A stretch of DNA of 64,000 nucleotides from Nymphaea colorata (lineage: Eukaryota > Streptophyta > Magnoliopsida > Nymphaeales > Nymphaeaceae): assembly GCF_008831285.2 (NCBI RefSeq), contig NC_045144.1:18305716-18369715 (forward strand), in the 5' to 3' direction. Numbering within the stretch: position 1 is the first letter of the stretch; every line of letters begins with the position of its first letter. Of this stretch, positions 63,946 through 64,000 are shown in pieces. A program made the translations under genes and the position numbers. The notes under the pieces were generated by a model. That model was not told where the DNA came from, searched no databases, and saw only the letters and a list, made by a program, of their open reading frames with translations.

Positions 63946-64000
63946 AATTGTGGGCAGCTCGTGCAGGCTTGAGTATGTCTGAGACGAGTTGTCTCGTCAC

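Overview
This window is nuclear DNA from a flowering plant. Genes have many phase-consistent GT-AG introns, spacers are AT-rich, GA/CT and TA microsatellites are dense, and non-autonomous transposon remnants are common. I cannot name the species. Three intact protein-coding genes plus a tandem paralogue are supported by exon-by-exon translation: (1) a poly(A) polymerase/tRNA nucleotidyltransferase-type protein on + (93-11389, 14 exons, 532 aa in the preferred model); (2) and (3) two tandem GDSL esterase/lipase genes on + (16377-20301, 375 aa; 28301-32223, 374 aa; five exons each, near-identical exon lengths); (4) the LCB2 catalytic subunit of serine palmitoyltransferase on - (35994-46339, 12 exons, 489 aa).

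Layout: the nucleotidyltransferase gene fills 1-11.4 kb and has introns carrying transposon-like inserts and local duplications. A spacer (11.4-16.3 kb) leads to GDSL copy 1. Behind it, at 22.2-24.1 kb, lies a broken copy of the 3' half of LCB2, fused to scrambled fragments of the nucleotidyltransferase gene (24.16-24.74 kb) and to a second copy of the spacer that leads to GDSL copy 2. A third copy of the post-GDSL spacer (35.0-35.9 kb) abuts the real LCB2 3' end. The order is therefore that of a segmental tandem duplication of [NTase 3' part - spacer - GDSL - spacer - LCB2 3' part], later rearranged. Only the GDSL gene survives as two open copies. A pseudogene exon of a receptor-like kinase sits at 33.7-33.9 kb.

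From 46.5 to 64 kb I found no gene. This stretch is decayed repeats: hAT-type and Tourist-type miniature elements, a dispersed family with CAGGGGTGGAGC-like ends, long TA tracts, short tandem duplications and a probable LTR-retrotransposon primer-binding site near the right edge.

The genes do not form one pathway. The nucleotidyltransferase would act on RNA 3' ends (probably in an organelle), LCB2 makes sphingoid bases in the ER, and the GDSL enzymes are probably secreted or vacuolar esterases. I found no new defence-like or operon-like system. The most informative feature is the rearranged segmental array, whose paralogous copies give empty sites that date several insertions.
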